Shown here: in pieces, positions 24,906 through 33,386 of the stretch
Layout of the letters: the number at the start of each line of letters is the position of its first letter
Numbering within the stretch: the first letter of the stretch is position 1
Assembly: GCA_937872445.1 (NCBI GenBank)
Contig: CALMSL010000048.1
Span: 1-45,445 of the forward strand
Reading direction: 5' to 3'
DNA length: 45,445 nt
From: an uncultured Microbacteriaceae bacterium
Lineage (GTDB): Bacteria > Actinomycetota > Actinomycetes > Actinomycetales > Microbacteriaceae
Translations under genes and position numbers: made by a program
The notes under the pieces: model-generated
What the model was told of the DNA's origin: nothing
The model's database searches: none
The model's input: the letters and a program-made list of their open reading frames with translations, nothing else

Positions 24906-24925
24906 TTGTGAAAGAATTTTCACAA
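24906..24925. promoter_or_regulatory. Palindromic operator of the PTS catabolic operon
   Basis: TTGTGAAAGAATTTTCACAA is a perfect 20-bp palindrome with 8-base arms, centred 36 bases upstream of the IIA start codon and in the 174-nt gap before the divergent SorC-type gene. A related half-site (TTGTTCACTT) follows at 24930-24939. On the minus strand TTGTGA could serve as the -35 of the operon promoter, so the bound regulator could block or recruit polymerase. Confidence 0.68.
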
Positions 24926-25053
24926 GAATTTGTTCACTTGACGAATGTCTATCAGTGTCTCGAGAGCGATGTCAAGGACTGCCCGGGAAATCCGCAAAAC
25001 AGCCTGCGACTAAAGTGTCACTATCGCCTCGGCACAAGGGGAGGGGAGCTCAC

Positions 25054-26064
25054 ATGGGTCGGAAATCCGGTGGCCAGGAAGACTCGATGCTGCGGCTGGT
25101 CGCAGACCTCTACTACATCCGGGAACTCAACCTCAAGGAGATCAGCGAGATAACCTCGCTGTCGCCGGCCACGATTTCCCGGATGAATCGTCTCGCCCGG
25201 GAGCGCAAGGTCGTCACCATCAGCGTCGCCGCGGCCGAATCCAATTTCGATGACCTCGCGGCGGACCTCACCACCCAACTGGGGACGCAATTCATCATCA
25301 CGCCGGGCCACCGACTGGATCCGGTGCAGCAAGCCCGAATTTGTGGCGCGGCGGCAGCCCCATTCGTTCTGGAGCGTCTTCCCTTCGACGGTATAGTCGG
25401 CGTGTCTGCCGGGCACACCATCAACGGGATGCTCGCCTCGCTGCGAAAAACGCCACGACCCCGGCTGGGCATTTTGCCGCTCATGGGCGGTTGGAATGCG
25501 GCTTATCCGCATCTGGATGCCAACACGCTGGTTCGTGACATGGCGGATCGCTTCCAGGCGACCGGGTACCCGCTTCACGCGCCTGCCCTGTGCGACAACC
25601 TGGAGACGCGCCGCACGATTCTCCTCAACGACACCGTCCGCGCGACCACCGAGCGCTGGGATCACCTCGACGCTGCGGTGTACGGCGTCGGCGCACCGGG
25701 AATGCTTCGGACGTCGACTTTCGCGTGGACAGGCAGCGCCGATGATGCCATTGCACGCGAGTTCGCCGAACTGGGAGTCGTGGGGAACATCCTCGGCCAC
25801 CTCTACGACGTGAACGGAAAGCTCATCACCCATGAGTGGACGGAGCGGCTCATCACCGTCAGCCGTGCGCAGCTCGCACGGGTAAAGACCTCCATTGCGG
25901 TACTCAGCGGCGACGACAAGGTTCGAGCCCTCGTGGGGCTCGCCCGCACCGGATTGAGTTCGCTGATCATCACGGATGATCTCACCGCTCAAAGCACTCT
26001 GCAGTACCTCGCCGATGAACCCGGCGCCGCAACGGGTCCTGCCCGAGCGAAGTCGACCGCATAG
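25054..26064 (+). CDS. SorC/DeoR-family sugar-binding transcriptional regulator
   Basis: A 336-residue regulator. The N-terminal helix-turn-helix is at about 12-60 (MLRLVADLYYIRELNLKEISEITSLSPATISRMNRLARE), then a SorC sugar-phosphate-binding domain (about 75-320) with FDGIVGVSAGHTINGML, GILPLMGGWNAAYPHLDANTLVRDMADRF, AAVYGVGAPGM and VVGNILGHLYDVNGK. Such regulators sense phosphorylated sugars. ATG 25054 is preferred to the long upstream frame because GGGGAGGGGAG lies directly before it. It is divergent from the PTS operon and is its probable regulator, acting at the palindrome 24906-24925. Confidence 0.9.
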   Translation: MGRKSGGQEDSMLRLVADLYYIRELNLKEISEITSLSPATISRMNRLARERKVVTISVAAAESNFDDLAADLTTQLGTQFIITPGHRLDPVQQARICGAAAAPFVLERLPFDGIVGVSAGHTINGMLASLRKTPRPRLGILPLMGGWNAAYPHLDANTLVRDMADRFQATGYPLHAPALCDNLETRRTILLNDTVRATTERWDHLDAAVYGVGAPGMLRTSTFAWTGSADDAIAREFAELGVVGNILGHLYDVNGKLITHEWTERLITVSRAQLARVKTSIAVLSGDDKVRALVGLARTGLSSLIITDDLTAQSTLQYLADEPGAATGPARAKSTA

Positions 26065-26074
26065 ACACCAGTCG

Positions 26075-26746
26075 CTACGAAACGGTCAGAGTGCTGTACT
26101 CCCCCAACGGGTAGCTCCCGCGGCGTGCATCGGTCGCTTCAATCAGGATGCGGGATTGCCCTGACAGCAGGGTCTCGGCGGGGAACCAGGGACGATCGGG
26201 CGTGACCAGGATGATCAAGCCGTCGATCGTGCCCACCGGGGAGAACCGGTCGCGCGGAGTCAATCCGTAGGGTTCAATGCCGGCTCGTGTAGAGAGGACC
26301 TCCACGGTCGAGAGGACGTCCGGCACCGCAACCCCGACCTCGCTGATGCATTCGAGGTCGTGCGGTCTGAATGCGCCAGCAGCGGCGTTGTCAAGGTCTC
26401 GCCGGATGATGAATTCGAGGACCGTGCCTTCCGGGCCGGGGAAGTAGAGGGAGCGCGCATTCCACCCGGCCGCATACTCAAACTCGTCCTCGCCGCGCAG
26501 GGACATGACTTCCGTACGCTGCGAAACCCAGTGCTTCGAAGCGGCGAATTTGTTCGATGGGATCGTGAAGGCGAGGTGATGACACCCTTGAGCATCGGCG
26601 TTTTCGCGCAGGATCAGGGTGGTCCTGCCCACCGTCACGGTGGCCGCTCCTGGCGTGCGCGCGACCGGTAACCCCATCGTCGAACCATAGAATTCGGCTG
26701 CCTTCCGGCAGTCGCGGACGTCGATGGTAACCTCGCTGATCCTCAT
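26075..26746 (-). CDS. Two-domain VOC (glyoxalase-like) protein
   Basis: A 223-residue protein with an N-terminal VOC domain (MRISEVTIDVRDCRKAAEFYGSTMGLPV, HHLAFTIPSNKF, ARSLYFPGPEGTVLEFIIRRDL) and a second, more divergent VOC-like half (ISEVGVAVPDVLSTVEVLSTRAGIEPYG...). The His of GCHHLAF and Glu of VLEFI are candidate metal ligands. The ATG at 26746 starts the conserved domain. It converges on the SorC-type gene (10 nt between stops), and the substrate is unknown. Confidence 0.82.
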   Translation of the reverse strand: MRISEVTIDVRDCRKAAEFYGSTMGLPVARTPGAATVTVGRTTLILRENADAQGCHHLAFTIPSNKFAASKHWVSQRTEVMSLRGEDEFEYAAGWNARSLYFPGPEGTVLEFIIRRDLDNAAAGAFRPHDLECISEVGVAVPDVLSTVEVLSTRAGIEPYGLTPRDRFSPVGTIDGLIILVTPDRPWFPAETLLSGQSRILIEATDARRGSYPLGEYSTLTVS

Positions 26747-26829
26747 GGCCACAGTCAACCTGATTGGCCCCACAGGGTCAAAGCCGGGTTGCGGGAACCC
26801 GTGTCACCCCTCGGACGTAGTCTGTAACC

Positions 26830-28185
26830 ATGGCCCGCCCGTCCACCGACTACCGCTGCACCGAGTGCGGCTGGACCTCCGTCAAGTGGGTCGGCCGCTG
26901 CGGCGAATGCCAGGCCTGGGGCACCGTCGTCGACACCGCCGAGGCCACCGGTATCCTCCGGTCCGTGAAAGCCGTGCAGGTCACCGACGACCGTGCCGCG
27001 CGGCCCATCACCGAGATTGGCGCCGCGGATGTCGCCCACTGGCCCAGCGGGATCAACGAGTTCGATCGCGTGCTCGGCGGCGGCATCGTCCCCGGCGCCA
27101 CCATTCTGCTGAGCGGCGAACCCGGCGTCGGCAAGTCGACCCTTCTGCTCGAAGTGGCCAGCCGCGCCGCCCAGACCGGGCAACGCGTTCTGTACATCAC
27201 CGCCGAAGAGTCCGCGAGCCAGGTGCGGCTGCGGGCCGGACGCACCGGAGCGCTCCAGGAGAACCTGTACCTCGCCGCCGAAACCGACCTGGCCACGGTG
27301 CTCGGCCAGATCGACCAGGTGAAACCGCAACTCGTCATCGTCGACTCCGTGCAGACCGTCTCCAGTTCGCTGAGCGAAGGGCTCGCGGGCGGCCCCTCCC
27401 AGGTGCGGGAGGTGGCAGCCACGCTCATCCGCGTCTCCAAAGACCGGAACCTGCCGGTGCTTCTCGTCGGGCACGTCACAAAGGACGGGTCGATCGCCGG
27501 CCCGCGGCTGCTCGAACACCTCGTGGATGTCGTCTGCCACTTCGAAGGCGACCGCCAGACCGCGCTGCGCTTCATCCGCGCCCAAAAAAACCGGTTCGGC
27601 CCCACGGATGAGGTCGGCTGCTTCGAGATGACCGGCGAAGGGATCGCCGAGGTTGCCGACCCGAGCGGCCTGTTCCTCAGCCGCAGCAGGCAGGCGGTGA
27701 GCGGAACGTGCGTGACCGTCGCCGTGGAGGGTCGGAGGGCGCTTCCGGTTGAAGTGCAGGCGCTCATTGTGCCCACGAAGACGCCGCAGCCGCGGCGTGT
27801 CGTGAACGGGGTCGACTCGTCCCGCGTCGCCATGCTGCTTGCCGTCCTCGAGCGGCGGGCGGGCCTGAAATTCGGGGACTTCGACGTGTACGTCTCCACC
27901 GTCGGCGGCATCCGCGTCACCGAACCGGGCGCCGACTTCGCGATCGCGCTCGCCCTCGCGAGCGCCCACCGGAACGAAGCGTTGCCGGGCACGCTCGCAG
28001 CGATCGGGGAGATCAGCCTGGCGGGCGAGATCCGGCCCGTCTCCAACGCGAAGCAGCGGGCCGCCGAGGCGAAGCGGCTCGGGTTCGACACCGTGCTGGA
28101 TGCCGACGACGGGAACGTGAAGAGTGCGATCGATCTGGCGTTCGCCATGAAGTCGATCACCGAACTCGAGGCTCCGGAGTTCTAG
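26830..28185 (+). CDS. radA: DNA repair protein RadA
   Basis: A 451-residue RadA, which works with RecA in recombinational repair and branch migration. The N-terminal C4 zinc finger is Cys10, Cys13, Cys24, Cys27. Walker A is GEPGVGKST with Lys102. The diagnostic KNRFG motif is in QKNRFGPTDEVGCFEM. The C-terminal quarter is a Lon-protease-like domain (VYVSTVGGIRVTEPGADFAIALALASA). The length is normal. TAGTCT lies exactly six bases before the ATG, so the mRNA is probably leaderless. Confidence 0.97.
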   Translation: MARPSTDYRCTECGWTSVKWVGRCGECQAWGTVVDTAEATGILRSVKAVQVTDDRAARPITEIGAADVAHWPSGINEFDRVLGGGIVPGATILLSGEPGVGKSTLLLEVASRAAQTGQRVLYITAEESASQVRLRAGRTGALQENLYLAAETDLATVLGQIDQVKPQLVIVDSVQTVSSSLSEGLAGGPSQVREVAATLIRVSKDRNLPVLLVGHVTKDGSIAGPRLLEHLVDVVCHFEGDRQTALRFIRAQKNRFGPTDEVGCFEMTGEGIAEVADPSGLFLSRSRQAVSGTCVTVAVEGRRALPVEVQALIVPTKTPQPRRVVNGVDSSRVAMLLAVLERRAGLKFGDFDVYVSTVGGIRVTEPGADFAIALALASAHRNEALPGTLAAIGEISLAGEIRPVSNAKQRAAEAKRLGFDTVLDADDGNVKSAIDLAFAMKSITELEAPEF

Positions 28186-28188
28186 CTG

Positions 28189-28231
28189 CGCTCCCTTCGA
28201 GACAGCCACTTCGCGGTTTCCTCAGGGAGCG
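28189..28231. repeat. Interspersed palindromic (REP-like) repeat after radA
   Basis: CGCTCCCT at 28189-28196 pairs with AGGGAGCG at 28224-28231; inside are TTCGAGAC and TTCCTC. The same GCTCCCTTCGAGAC...TCCTCAGGGAGC pattern occurs beside lysS at 41185-41280 and 42848-42936. It lies between the converging ends of radA and the next gene and may act as a terminator. Confidence 0.75.
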
Positions 28232-28234
28232 GGC

Positions 28235-28831
28235 TTACTCGAGGATGAACTGCACGTCGTTCGACTTCAGCGTGCCCAGCGTGATGTTCAGGTGGTAGCT
28301 GGCTCCGCCGGCCGGTACCTGCGCTCGGTCCGAAGTACACGTCGTCGCCGAGGAGCGGGTGCGGTCCCAAACGATCGGGGCCGTCGACTTCGGCACGTTC
28401 GGTTCCAGAATGACCGGCGCATCCGTCGCCGCCGACTGGCAGTCCTTCGAGTCCCAGTACAACTCGCTACCGCTCGTGATGCGGTACTCCTGCTGGGTCG
28501 TGCCCGCGTTGATGGTGCACGGCGCACTGCCCCGGTTTGTGACCGTGAGGGTGATCTGTGGCTTTTCGCCTGCTGCGTAAGACGACTTGTCGGTCGCCGC
28601 AGTGATCTCGACGGCGCCGGCGGCGCACGCCGCATCCGGTGAGCTCGGCGCAGCAGTCGTCGGAGTGTTCGTCTTGGTAACGGTGGGTGTCGTCGGCGTG
28701 CCGCCCCGGGGCTGGAACAGGATGAGCAACACAACCACGATCACCGCGAGCAGGGCGAGACCGACGATGATGCGCCGCCGCCAGTACACGCTGCTGGGCT
28801 GGGGGCCGACGGGGTTTCGGAACGTCGACAT
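28235..28831 (-). CDS. Membrane-anchored extracytoplasmic protein of unknown function
   Basis: A 198-residue protein: a short cytosolic start (MSTFRNPVGPQPSSVYWRRR), one TM segment (IIVGLALLAVIVVVLLILF), a Pro/Thr linker, then a beta-rich outer domain (VEITAATDKSSYAAGEKPQITLTVTNRGSAPCTINAG ... SGSELYWDSKDCQS). The domain resembles immunoglobulin-like or BsuPI/DUF4232-like folds; three cysteines may form a disulfide. TACCCT six bases upstream of the ATG suggests a leaderless transcript. No function can be given. Confidence 0.78.
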   Translation of the reverse strand: MSTFRNPVGPQPSSVYWRRRIIVGLALLAVIVVVLLILFQPRGGTPTTPTVTKTNTPTTAAPSSPDAACAAGAVEITAATDKSSYAAGEKPQITLTVTNRGSAPCTINAGTTQQEYRITSGSELYWDSKDCQSAATDAPVILEPNVPKSTAPIVWDRTRSSATTCTSDRAQVPAGGASYHLNITLGTLKSNDVQFILE

Positions 28832-28886
28832 GGTACAAGGGTAGACGGACTGTCGGCGGTATCCGATGCCTGCGGACGGCGAGCCG

Positions 28887-29390
28887 CTAGTTGATGCGCT
28901 TGATCATGCGCGTGTTGCCCAGCGTGTTCGGCTTCACCCGCGCGAGGTCAAGAAATTCGGCGACACCCTCATCGGGTGAACGCACGAGTTCCGCATACAC
29001 GTCAGGGTCGATCGGGTTGTCGCTCATCGGTTCGAAACCGTTCCGCCCGAAGAAATCAACCTCGAAGGTGAGACAGAACAGACGGCGCAGACCCAGGACA
29101 AGGGCATCCGCCTCAAGCTGCCGGAGGATGGCGTGCCCGACGCCGCGATGCAGCCACTCCGGCACGACCGCGAGCGTGCGGACCTCGGCGAGATCCTCCC
29201 ACATGACGTGCAGGGCACCGCAGCCGATCAGGGTGCCGTCGGAATCCTCCGCGACCCGGAACTCCTGGATCGCCTCGAAGAACACCACCGTTTCCTTGCC
29301 CAGAAGGATGCGGCGCTGCACGAGCGGGCCGACCAGCTCCCGGATGAACCACACGTCGCTCGTGCGGGCGGGGCGCACGGTGAACGTCAT
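28887..29390 (-). CDS. argA: Amino-acid N-acetyltransferase (short actinobacterial N-acetylglutamate synthase)
   Basis: A 167-residue GNAT enzyme that resembles mycobacterial Rv2747 ArgA: RPARTSDVWFIRELV at the start, GCGALHVMWEDLAEVRTLAVVPEWLHRGVGHAIL (acetyl-CoA loop), LFCLTFEVDFFGRNGFEPM and the diagnostic ending GVAEFLDLARVKPNTLGNTRM. It makes N-acetylglutamate for arginine synthesis and lacks the kinase-like domain of classical ArgA. TAAGCT stands six bases before the ATG (leaderless). It lies downstream of clpC on the same strand, separated by a long hairpin. Confidence 0.92.
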   Translation of the reverse strand: MTFTVRPARTSDVWFIRELVGPLVQRRILLGKETVVFFEAIQEFRVAEDSDGTLIGCGALHVMWEDLAEVRTLAVVPEWLHRGVGHAILRQLEADALVLGLRRLFCLTFEVDFFGRNGFEPMSDNPIDPDVYAELVRSPDEGVAEFLDLARVKPNTLGNTRMIKRIN

Positions 29391-29432
29391 GGTTCGAGCT
29401 TAGTGACCGCGCAAGCGCGCTCCGCCCTCGCG

Positions 29433-29533
29433 ACTTTCATCATTCAGGAGGTTGTGGGACGGATGATACTGAGGGGACGCCTGCGGCGCCCCTCAAACCA
29501 CACCAGTCACACCACCTCCTGAATGATGAAAGC
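29433..29533. repeat. Long inverted repeat between clpC and argA
   Basis: Two 28-nt arms (29433-29460 and 29506-29533) can pair with three mismatches around a 45-nt loop that itself holds a GAGGGG/CCCCTC hairpin. The core of each arm is TTTCATCATTCAGGAGGT. A third copy of the arm, one base different from the left arm, lies inside panC at 43096-43123. The structure could terminate clpC transcription or be a miniature mobile element. Confidence 0.85.
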
Positions 29534-29565
29534 ACATAGCAAGGGGGTGCTGCGGTTGGGCGAGG

Positions 29566-32055
29566 CTACTTACCGACCTCGGCAGCCTCCAGCTCGTCGA
29601 TCTTCTCGCGGCCCAGCTGCCGGCTCGTCGTGAACACGAACTCGCTGTCCACGAAGTCGACGTGCACGTGGTCGCCCGCGTTCAGTTCGCCCTGCAGGAT
29701 GCGCTCGCTCAGCCGGTCCTCAACCTCGCGCTGCATGGCGCGGCGCAGTGGCCGCGCACCGAGCGCCGGGTCGAACCCGATGTCGATGAGCCGCTCCTTG
29801 GCGGCGACCGTGAGTTCGACGGTGAGGTCGCGATCCAGCATCCGTTCGCTCAGGCGCTTCGTGAACAGGTCCACGATCTGCAGCAGCTCCGGCTTGCTGA
29901 GCTGCGGGAACACAATCGTCTCGTCGACACGGTTCAGGAACTCTGGCTTGAAGTGCTTCTTCAGCTCCTCGACAACCTTGCCGCGCATGCGGTCGTAGCT
30001 CGTCGCGGTGTCGCCCTCCACCTGGAAGCCCACGGGGCCCCCGGTGATGTCCTTCGTTCCGAGGTTCGTGGTCATAATGATCACAGTGTTCTTGAAGTCG
30101 ACGACGCGGCCCTGGCCATCCGTCAACCGGCCCTCCTCCAGAATCTGGAGCAGCGAGTTGAAGATATCCGGGTGCGCCTTCTCGATCTCGTCGAACAGCA
30201 CGACACTGAACGGCTTGCGGCGCACCTTCTCGGTGAGCTGGCCGCCCTCCTCGAATCCAACAAACCCGGGAGGGGCGCCGAACAGGCGCGACACGGTGTG
30301 CTTCTCGCCGTACTCGCTCATGTCGAGTGCGATGAGAGCATTCTCGTCGTCGAACAGGAATTCGGCGAGCGCCTTCGCGAGCTCGGTCTTCCCCACACCG
30401 GTCGGGCCGGCGAAGATGAACGAACCGGATGGCCGCTTCGGGTCCTTGAGACCCGCGCGCGTGCGGCGGATCGTCTTGGCGAGCACCGCGACGGCTTCCT
30501 CCTGGCCGATGACGCGCTCGTGCAGCGCCTTCTCCATGAACACGAGCCGCGCGGACTCTTCCTCGGTGAGTTTGAACACCGGGATGCCGGTTGCCGCGGC
30601 GAGAACCTCGGCGATGATTCCCTCATCGACGACACCGGTCGTGCCAGCGTCACCGTTCTTCCACTGCTTCTCCAGCCGCAGTCGCTCGCCGAGAAGTTTC
30701 TTCTCGTCGTCGCGCAGCGAAGCGGCTTTCTCGAAGTCCTGCTCCTCGATGGCAGCTTCCTTCTGGCCGCGCACTCCGGCGATCTTCTCGTCGAATTCGC
30801 GCAGCTCCGGCGGCGCGGAGAGGATCGACAAGCGCAGGCGGGCACCGGCCTCGTCGATCAGGTCGATGGCCTTGTCCGGGAGGAACCGGTCGCTCACGTA
30901 GCGGTCCGCGAGGTTCGCGGCCGACACGAGCGCGCCATCCGTGATCGAGACCTTGTGGAACGACTCGTAGCGGTCGCGCAGGCCCTTCAAAATGTTGATG
31001 GTGTGCGGAAGCGTGGGCTCGTGCACCTGCACGGGCTGGAAGCGGCGCTCGAGCGCGGCATCCTTCTCGAAGTGTTTGCGGTACTCGTCGAGTGTCGTCG
31101 CGCCGATCGTCTGCAGCTCGCCTCGGGCGAGCAGCGGCTTCAGGATGCTGGCCGCGTCAATCGCGCCCTCAGCGGCACCGGCGCCGACGAGCGTGTGGAT
31201 CTCGTCGATGAACGTGATGATGTCGCCGCGCGTGCGAATCTCTTTCGTGACCTTCTTGAGGCGCTCCTCGAAGTCACCGCGGTAGCGGCTGCCGGCGATG
31301 AGGCTGCCGAGGTCGAGCGTGTACAACTGCTTGTCCTTGAGCGTCTCCGGCACTTCGCCGCGCACGATCGCCTGGGCGAGGCCCTCAACGACGGCCGTCT
31401 TGCCGACGCCCGGCTCGCCAATAAGCACCGGGTTGTTCTTGGAGCGGCGGGAGAGGATCTGCATGACCCGCTCCATCTCCTTCTCTCGCCCGATCACGGG
31501 GTCGAGCTTGCCGTCGCGGGCGGCCTGCGTGAGGTTTCGGCCGAACTGGTCGAGGATCTGGGAACCCGCTTGCGCGCCGGCCTGCTCGTTCGCGCCGACC
31601 TGCACCTGCTCCTTGCCCTGGTAACCCGACAGCAACTGGATGACCTGCTGGCGGACGCGGTTGAGGTCAGCGCCGAGCTTCACGAGCACCTGCGCTGCGA
31701 CACCCTCGCCCTCGCGGATGAGTCCGAGCAGGATGTGCTCCGTGCCGATGTAGTTGTGGCCGAGCTGCAGCGCTTCGCGCAGCGACAGCTCGAGTACCTT
31801 CTTGGCGCGCGGGGTGAACGGGATGTGCCCGGTGGGCTGCTGCTGGCCCTGGCCGATGATGTCCTGCACTTGCTCGCGCACGGCATCCAGCGAAATGCCG
31901 AGCGACTCGAGGGCCTTCGCGGCGACGCCTTCACCCTCGTGGATGAGGCCGAGCAGAATGTGCTCTGTGCCGATGTAGTTGTGGTTGAGCATCTTGGCCT
32001 CTTCCTGGGCCAAAACCACCACGCGGCGGGCGCGATCCGTAAACCGTTCGAACAT
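29566..32055 (-). CDS. clpC: ATP-dependent Clp protease ATPase subunit ClpC
   Basis: An 829-residue Hsp100 unfoldase that feeds proteins to ClpP. It starts [37 protein letters not shown] (the first of two N-domain repeats), followed by AAA module 1 (Walker [25 protein letters not shown]), a UVR-containing middle region ([18 protein letters not shown]) and AAA module 2 (Walker [27 protein letters not shown]). [14 protein letters not shown] and the C-terminal [15 protein letters not shown] are conserved. AAGGAGA lies seven bases before the ATG. In actinobacteria clpC is often essential. Confidence 0.98.
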   Translation of the reverse strand: MFERFTDRARRVVVLAQEEAKMLNHNYIGTEHILLGLIHEGEGVAAKALESLGISLDAVREQVQDIIGQGQQQPTGHIPFTPRAKKVLELSLREALQLGHNYIGTEHILLGLIREGEGVAAQVLVKLGADLNRVRQQVIQLLSGYQGKEQVQVGANEQAGAQAGSQILDQFGRNLTQAARDGKLDPVIGREKEMERVMQILSRRSKNNPVLIGEPGVGKTAVVEGLAQAIVRGEVPETLKDKQLYTLDLGSLIAGSRYRGDFEERLKKVTKEIRTRGDIITFIDEIHTLVGAGAAEGAIDAASILKPLLARGELQTIGATTLDEYRKHFEKDAALERRFQPVQVHEPTLPHTINILKGLRDRYESFHKVSITDGALVSAANLADRYVSDRFLPDKAIDLIDEAGARLRLSILSAPPELREFDEKIAGVRGQKEAAIEEQDFEKAASLRDDEKKLLGERLRLEKQWKNGDAGTTGVVDEGIIAEVLAAATGIPVFKLTEEESARLVFMEKALHERVIGQEEAVAVLAKTIRRTRAGLKDPKRPSGSFIFAGPTGVGKTELAKALAEFLFDDENALIALDMSEYGEKHTVSRLFGAPPGFVGFEEGGQLTEKVRRKPFSVVLFDEIEKAHPDIFNSLLQILEEGRLTDGQGRVVDFKNTVIIMTTNLGTKDITGGPVGFQVEGDTATSYDRMRGKVVEELKKHFKPEFLNRVDETIVFPQLSKPELLQIVDLFTKRLSERMLDRDLTVELTVAAKERLIDIGFDPALGARPLRRAMQREVEDRLSERILQGELNAGDHVHVDFVDSEFVFTTSRQLGREKIDELEAAEVGK

Positions 32056-32176
32056 GTCACATCTCCTTGGACACCGTGCAGGTGTGGTGCCTTATAAAGA
32101 GCGTAACGACCGAACCTTGCGGATACTGCCCCTGTTCGCCGTGGGCGTTAATGCTCCAGCTCCCGCCGTCCATTGC

Positions 32177-32256
32177 GGAAATTCAGGAATCTGCGTCAGT
32201 TTCGAGCCGGGATGCCCGTGCCTATCGCTCAGGTCGTCCAGGATTCCTGAATTTCC
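32177..32256. repeat. Inverted repeat upstream of clpC
   Basis: GGAAATTCAGGAATC at 32177-32191 is perfectly complementary to GATTCCTGAATTTCC at 32242-32256, with a 50-nt loop. It lies in the 290-nt gap between the divergent clpC and DUF2975 genes. It shares the core ATTCAGGA and the overall size with the inverted repeat downstream of clpC. The rest of this gap holds the promoter regions of the two genes. Confidence 0.75.
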
Positions 32257-32306
32257 AGAGCTCTCAGGGGTGGCAAGGTTGCGTATCCGATTCGGGATTG
32301 CTAAGT

Positions 32307-32337
32307 TAACGATTGTCGTTGTTATCGTTTATCGTTA
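32307..32337 (+). promoter_or_regulatory. Candidate operator of the DUF2975-XRE operon
   Basis: TAACGAT (32307-32313) and ATCGTTA (32331-32337) form an inverted repeat just upstream of the DUF2975 start, and ATCGTT recurs between them (TTATCGTTTATCGTTA). Such repeated half-sites fit binding by the small XRE regulator encoded downstream. Confidence 0.5.
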
Positions 32338-32345
32338 GGTTGATC

Positions 32346-32963
32346 ATGACTGAGATGTCAAAGCCAGACCGTGTGGGACTCCTCACCATTCAGTTCATCG
32401 CGCTCGTGCTCGCCGCGGTCGCGCTCGCCGCTGGCGCGATCACCGCAGCCGCGGCGCTCACCAGTGAAGGCTTCGACATGGTCCTGCCCGCGGCCGCCTC
32501 ACTGCCGGGCGGTGTGATCGGGGACCCGGAGGCAACGGGTGTCCCTCGGATCCTGAATGGGGAATTCACGGCAGCGACCACATCCGTGGCCGGGCTCAGC
32601 ACGGGGGTGCGCATCCTTTTCGCCGTGGGCGCAGGCATGGGCTCGCTCGTCTTCGTCGCCCTCGCGCTCTCTGTCGCCTACCTGTGCTGGCGGATGTACA
32701 AGGGAAACCCGTTCGGCGAGAGCGTCACCCGCACGTTCTGGATTGCGGCGGCGGCGCTGACCATCGGCAGCCTGCTCAGCCAGGGGATGCTGGGGTTCTC
32801 CACCTGGCTTGCCCTCGACGAACTCCACCTCGACCCCGTGCAGTTCCCCCTCGAAATGCACTTCGACCTCCTGCCCATCGTCGCCGGATTTGCTCTTCTG
32901 CTCGTTGCCGGCGCGTTCCAGTTTGGCGAGCGGATGCAGCGTGACACGGAGGGACTCATATGA
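32346..32963 (+). CDS. DUF2975-like membrane protein
   Basis: A 205-residue protein with four hydrophobic segments (LLTIQFIALVLAAVALAAGAITAAAAL; GVRILFAVGAGMGSLVFVALALSVAYLCW; FWIAAAALTIGSLLSQGMLGFSTW; LLPIVAGFALLLVAGAFQF). The segment LCWRMYKGNPFGESVTRTFW and the C-terminal FGERMQRDTEGLI match the DUF2975 pattern, a family usually encoded beside a small XRE regulator, as here. Function unknown; a sensory or transport role for the pair has been assumed but not shown. ATG 32346 was chosen as the start nearest to the conserved part. Confidence 0.8.
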   Translation: MTEMSKPDRVGLLTIQFIALVLAAVALAAGAITAAAALTSEGFDMVLPAAASLPGGVIGDPEATGVPRILNGEFTAATTSVAGLSTGVRILFAVGAGMGSLVFVALALSVAYLCWRMYKGNPFGESVTRTFWIAAAALTIGSLLSQGMLGFSTWLALDELHLDPVQFPLEMHFDLLPIVAGFALLLVAGAFQFGERMQRDTEGLI

Positions 32964-32977
32964 CCCGCCCCGTCTAT

Positions 32978-33038
32978 CGCGAGTGTGCACTTGTGGTCGT
33001 TTCCAGGGCGCGAGAACAGCCACAAGTGCACACTCGCG
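32978..33038. repeat. Perfect 19-bp inverted repeat
   Basis: CGCGAGTGTGCACTTGTGG (32978-32996) is the exact reverse complement of 33020-33038, with a 23-nt loop. It lies between the DUF2975 and XRE genes, so the operon mRNA contains a strong hairpin. It has no T-tract, and looks like an interspersed palindromic element inserted in the operon. Confidence 0.85.
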
Positions 33039-33057
33039 GGGGTTTTGGGGGGCGAGG

Positions 33058-33288
33058 ATGACCGAGGAGGTTGAGATCACCGGCATCCGGTGTCGGCTCG
33101 ACGAACTGCTCGAGGAGCGCGGGATGACGCTCACCCGGCTCGCCGAGCTTGTGGACTTGAGCATCGTGAATCTCTCCGTGCTCAAGAACGACCGGGCGCG
33201 GGCAATCCGGTTCTCGACGCTTCGAGCAATTTGCGTGGCACTCGAGTGCGAGGTCGGGGAACTGCTCGTGCTCGCGCCTGGTGACTAG
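33058..33288 (+). CDS. Small XRE-family (YozG-like) transcriptional regulator
   Basis: A 76-residue protein that is almost only a helix-turn-helix domain: IRCRLDELLEERGMTLTRLAELVDLSIVNLSVLKNDRARAIRFSTLRAICVALECEVGELL. This is the Cro/C1-type small regulator usually paired with DUF2975. The ATG at 33058 follows a GGCGAGG ribosome site. It probably controls its own operon through the ATCGTT repeats at 32307-32337. Confidence 0.9.
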   Translation: MTEEVEITGIRCRLDELLEERGMTLTRLAELVDLSIVNLSVLKNDRARAIRFSTLRAICVALECEVGELLVLAPGD

Positions 33289-33386
33289 TTCTCCACACAG
33301 ACTGATCTCGTCGCTTCTCCACCGCGAGAGGACTCGCTTACGCCGTTGTGCGTCAAACGAGCCATGGTTGAAGGAGAATCTGTCTT

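Noticed and set aside
29662-32097. An 811-codon open frame on the plus strand opposite clpC.
   Set aside because: It mirrors the codon structure of clpC, has long charged low-complexity stretches and no recognisable domain; high GC keeps antisense frames open.
32056-32345. A T-box or other known riboswitch in the gap upstream of clpC.
   Set aside because: The inverted repeat has no T-box sequence or specifier loop, and clpC has its own ribosome site close to a plain leader.
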